Assembly: GCA_946613955.1 (NCBI GenBank)
Contig: CAMOGC010000065.1
Span: 1-8,443, forward strand
Reading direction: 5' to 3'
DNA: 8,443 nt
Source of the DNA: an uncultured Clostridia bacterium
GTDB taxonomy: Bacteria; Bacillota_A; Clostridia; Christensenellales; Aristaeellaceae
Part shown: piece by piece, positions 6,397 to 8,443 of the stretch
How the letters are laid out: each line of letters begins with the position of its first letter
How positions within the stretch are numbered: the stretch's first letter is position 1
Notes under the pieces: generated by a model
Databases searched by the model: none
What the model saw: the letters and a program-made list of their open reading frames with translations, nothing else
Told to the model about the DNA's origin: nothing
Program-made: the position numbers and the translations under genes

Positions 6397-7437
6397 TTGG
6401 CGGAAACGATCCTTTTCAAATGTCCCGCCTGCGGGGGGAACCTGGAATATGATCCGGAAAAAGGGCAGTTTGCCTGCCCCTTCTGCGGATCCACGTATAC
6501 GGAGGCGGAGCTTCGGGAGCAGTCCGCCCAGCGGGAGGAGGAGGCCCGGCGAAAGGGGCAGGTGTCCCCCATGCGGGAATACCACTGCGCCAACTGCGGG
6601 GCGGAAATCGTCGTAGGGGAGAATACCGCGGCCACCCGGTGCTATTATTGCCACAGCCCGGTGGTGCTGGCGGATCGGGTCAGCGACGAATACTATCCGG
6701 AGGGGCTGATTCCCTTCCGCTTCAACCGGGAGGAGGCCCGGGCGAAATTCGACGCCTATATCGGCAAAAAATGGTTCGTCGATCGTCGCTTTTTCAGCCA
6801 GGCCCAGATGGAGGATTTCTCCGGGGTCTACTATCCCTACTGGCTGGGGAATATCGAGGGAAACGGCTCCTATAACGGAGAGGGGACGACGGTCAGCACC
6901 GTGACCACCGGCAGCTATATCGTGACGACGACCCGGCATTACAGCCTGCACCGGGCCGGAAAGCTGACCTTCCGGAACATCGTCCGCAAGGGGCTGAAGG
7001 CGGCGGACCGGAAGCTGTCCGACGGCATTCATCCCTATGACCTAAAGGAAGTGCAGCCCTTTGCCAGCGGCTATCTCAGCGGCTTCCTGGCGGAAAAGTG
7101 GGACGTGGAAAAGAAAAAAGCCGAGGCCAGCATGGAGGAGGAAGTCCGCGGCTATGTGACAGAAATGCTGACCCAGAACACCGGGCTGTCCAGCCTGAAG
7201 GGGCAGAGCAGCTTCCAGCCGACGAGCGTTCGGACGAAATACACGCTGCTGCCGACCTGGGTGCTGACCTACAGCGACAATGTGAAAGAACAGGTCTACT
7301 ATTATATGATGAACGGACAGAACGGGAAGATCTGCGGAAAGCTCCCCCTGCGGAAGGGAAAGCTGGCGCTGGTCAGCGCGCTGGCCGGGCTGGTCGTTTT
7401 CGGGCTGCTGACGGGGGGAGGGTATTTCCTGTGGTAA
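6397..7437 (+). CDS. Double zinc-ribbon protein with C-terminal membrane anchor, YdjG-like
   Basis: A 346-residue protein with two N-terminal zinc ribbons. C9/C12 with C27/C30 (CPAC, CPFC) form the first, and C64/C67 with C82/C85 (CANC, CYYC) the second, as in proteins often named TFIIB-type zinc-ribbon or PriA-like. There is no helicase domain. The middle (about 100-310) carries the family's PYWL (147-150), a beta-rich part with many Thr and Ser, and the PTWVLTY...YYMMNGQNGKICGKLP ending (286-318). A single hydrophobic helix (323-345) ends the chain, so the ribbons should face the cytoplasm. In B. subtilis the related YdjG works with YdjH and the SPFH protein YdjI in an envelope-stress module. 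The TTG at 6397 is chosen because AAAGGAGGG lies 7 nt before it; the next ATG (residue 59) would remove the first ribbon. It overlaps the next gene by 7 nt. Confidence 0.85.
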   Translation: MAETILFKCPACGGNLEYDPEKGQFACPFCGSTYTEAELREQSAQREEEARRKGQVSPMREYHCANCGAEIVVGENTAATRCYYCHSPVVLADRVSDEYYPEGLIPFRFNREEARAKFDAYIGKKWFVDRRFFSQAQMEDFSGVYYPYWLGNIEGNGSYNGEGTTVSTVTTGSYIVTTTRHYSLHRAGKLTFRNIVRKGLKAADRKLSDGIHPYDLKEVQPFASGYLSGFLAEKWDVEKKKAEASMEEEVRGYVTEMLTQNTGLSSLKGQSSFQPTSVRTKYTLLPTWVLTYSDNVKEQVYYYMMNGQNGKICGKLPLRKGKLALVSALAGLVVFGLLTGGGYFLW

Positions 7438-8276
7438 AGAGAATAACGGTGTTTTTCCTGTGCCTGCTGATGCTCCTGCCCGCGGCGGCCCTGGCGGCGA
7501 ACCGGGTCATCGACGAGGCCGGCCTGTTTACCGCGAGCGAGGAGGAGGCCCTGGAGGCGAAAATCGAGCGCTTCCAGGAGAAATATCAGGTGGACGTGGT
7601 GGTGCTGACCACCCGGGCCGTGCCGACGAACCGGTCCTACGAGGATCTGAACCGGACCATGGCCTACGCCGACGATTACTACGACCAGCACGGCTACGGC
7701 ATCGGCGAGGACAAGGCGGGCATCCTGTATCTGCTGGATATGAACAACCGGGTCAGCTATGTGAGCACCGGGGGCATCATGCAGGACTATATCAACGACC
7801 ACAGGCTGGACGAGATGCTGACGTCGGCGGAAGGATACCTGTATCGCGGGCGGTACGCCGAAGCGGCGGGGGCCATCATCGACAAGGCCGAAACCTTTAT
7901 GCGCAGGGGCATCGAGGAAGGCCAGTTCCGCTATGACATTGTGACCGGCCAGCGCTCCTCGAAAATCTACAACCCCATGACGAGGAAGGAATGGATTCTG
8001 TCCATCGGGGGCGGCCTGGCCGTCGCGCTGATCATTTACTTCAGCGTCGCGGCGAAATACAACCTGAAGCGGGAACAGTATTCCTTTAACAAGATGACCC
8101 AGAGCGACGTCAATCTTACGGAGGACGACAAGGTCTTCCTGCGGGAGCATGTGAGCCGGACCCGGATTCCCCGGAATACAGGCGGAGGCGGGGGCTCCTC
8201 CGGCGGCGGCCGGGGCAGCGGCGTCCATTTCAGCAGCGGCGGCGTTTCCCACGGCGGCGGCGGGCGCCATTTCTGA
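7431..8276 (+). CDS. Exported TPM-domain protein with Gly-rich tail, YgcG/YdjH-like
   Basis: A 281-residue protein with a signal peptide (1-23, cleavage likely after ALAA). A TPM domain (about 24-160) begins with the usual NRVIDEAGLFTASEE and includes DVVVLTTRAV, YGIGEDKAGILYLLDMNNR and VSTGG. A transmembrane helix (187-207) follows, then a charged segment, and a tail of Gly/Ser repeats ending HFSSGGVSHGGGGRHF. TPM domains lie outside the membrane and have been linked to phosphatase-like activity in plants and to envelope or photosystem assembly; the activity here is unknown. The GTG at 7431 lies inside the last codons of the zinc-ribbon gene (GTGGTAA). GGAGGG lies 8 nt upstream, and this start gives a normal signal peptide. 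The Gly-rich tail after a membrane helix is usual for the family. Confidence 0.9.
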   Translation: MVKRITVFFLCLLMLLPAAALAANRVIDEAGLFTASEEEALEAKIERFQEKYQVDVVVLTTRAVPTNRSYEDLNRTMAYADDYYDQHGYGIGEDKAGILYLLDMNNRVSYVSTGGIMQDYINDHRLDEMLTSAEGYLYRGRYAEAAGAIIDKAETFMRRGIEEGQFRYDIVTGQRSSKIYNPMTRKEWILSIGGGLAVALIIYFSVAAKYNLKREQYSFNKMTQSDVNLTEDDKVFLREHVSRTRIPRNTGGGGGSSGGGRGSGVHFSSGGVSHGGGGRHF

Positions 8277-8291
8277 TGCCTAAAAAACAAT

Positions 8292-8320
8292 TTGACTTTT
8301 CAGACGGAGTGTGATACTAT
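8292..8320 (+). promoter_or_regulatory. Promoter of the tRNA-Arg gene
   Basis: TTGACT (8292-8297), a 17-bp spacer and TACTAT (8315-8320) with TG one base upstream form a strong extended -10 promoter. Transcription would start about 5 nt before the mature tRNA. No terminator is seen between the TPM gene stop (8276) and this promoter, so some read-through into the tRNA is possible. Confidence 0.8.
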
Positions 8321-8331
8321 ACATCCGTTGA

Positions 8332-8405
8332 GCGCTCGTAGCTCAGATGGATAGAGTGTCAGACTCCGACTCTGAAGGTCACAGGTTCGAATCCTGCCGG
8401 GCGTA
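8332..8405 (+). tRNA. tRNA-Arg with anticodon CCG
   Basis: A complete 74-nt cloverleaf, charged with arginine and reading CGG codons. The acceptor stem GCGCTCG/CGGGCGT (8332-8338, 8398-8404) has G-U pairs at the first and fifth positions. The D arm has GCTC/GAGT. The anticodon stem TCAGA/TCTGA closes the loop CTCCGAC with CCG at 8366-8368. The T loop TTCGAAT lies at 8386-8392, and the outermost T-stem pair (A8381-C8397) is mismatched. The discriminator is A8405. The next bases are CAT, so CCA is not encoded and must be added by the CCA-adding enzyme. Confidence 0.95.
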
Positions 8406-8409
8406 CATC

Positions 8410-8443
8410 CCCCAGAGATCATGAAAAGGTCTCCGGGGTTTTT
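8410..8443 (+). terminator. Terminator of the tRNA-Arg gene
   Basis: CCCC (8410-8413) pairs with GGGG (8435-8438), and after one A-C mismatch GAGATC pairs with GGTCTC (8415-8420, 8428-8433, one G-U) around an ATGAAAA loop. Five T residues reach the window edge. It begins a few bases after the tRNA, making this a single-gene transcript. Confidence 0.88.

Noticed and set aside
7302..8270. Minus-strand open frame opposite the TPM gene
   Set aside because: The Ala/Val/Gly/His-rich product arises from antisense reading of TPM codons and the Gly tail. No start signals are present.
8160..8273. Gly/Ser-coding repeats at the end of the TPM gene, considered as a DNA repeat array
   Set aside because: The GGC/GGA-rich bases are explained by the Gly-rich tail usual in this family. 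There is no regular unit or spacer, so it is not a CRISPR or tandem array.
8332..8443. tRNA gene considered as an integration (att) site
   Set aside because: No integrase gene or repeat of the tRNA 3' end is visible, and its own terminator follows directly.

Overview
The window looks like chromosomal DNA from a fairly GC-rich member of the Firmicutes, most likely an uncultured gut or rumen clostridium. The evidence is strong AGGAGG-type ribosome binding sites, sigma-A-type promoters, a perfect match to the Firmicutes cre consensus, a tRNA gene with no encoded CCA, and B. subtilis YdjG/YdjH-like neighbours. The lineage is an inference. Coding is compact: eight protein genes and one tRNA in separate short transcription units, with no sign of mobile DNA, CRISPR or phage.

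Layout. (1) At the left edge is a strong hairpin terminator, then a minus-strand gene for an unrecognised membrane-anchored protein (853 to 188). (2) Its promoter lies back to back with the promoter of a plus-strand pair: a cytidylate kinase-like protein (1037-1690) and, overlapping it by 7 nt, an unrecognised exported protein (1684-2442). A terminator follows; its loop holds the -10 box of the likely promoter of the next gene. (3) A single gene for eukaryotic-type NADP-dependent isocitrate dehydrogenase (2600-3793) is closed by a long terminator at 3945-3986. (4) A two-gene 2-keto-3-deoxygluconate unit follows: KDPG/KHG aldolase fused to a C-terminal VOC/glyoxalase-like domain (4102-5061), then KDG kinase (5178-6209). 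Its promoter carries a cre/LacI-family operator between the -35 and -10 boxes, and it ends in a UUCG-loop terminator. (5) A pair of overlapping genes encodes a double zinc-ribbon protein with a C-terminal membrane anchor (6397-7437) and an exported TPM-domain protein with a Gly-rich tail (7431-8276). (6) A single tRNA-Arg(CCG) gene has its own promoter and a terminator that runs to the window edge.

How the genes work together. The kinase turns 2-keto-3-deoxygluconate, the common intermediate of hexuronate and pectin breakdown, into KDPG, which the aldolase cleaves to pyruvate and glyceraldehyde 3-phosphate. The operator suggests control by CcpA or a KdgR-like LacI-family repressor. Isocitrate dehydrogenase supplies 2-oxoglutarate and NADPH on its own transcript. 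The zinc-ribbon/TPM pair resembles part of the envelope-stress module that also contains an SPFH protein in other Firmicutes; no SPFH gene is present here.

No wholly new system is evident. The points most worth following are the aldolase-VOC fusion, the operator inside the kdg promoter, the promoter nested in a terminator before icd, and the unrecognised exported proteins.
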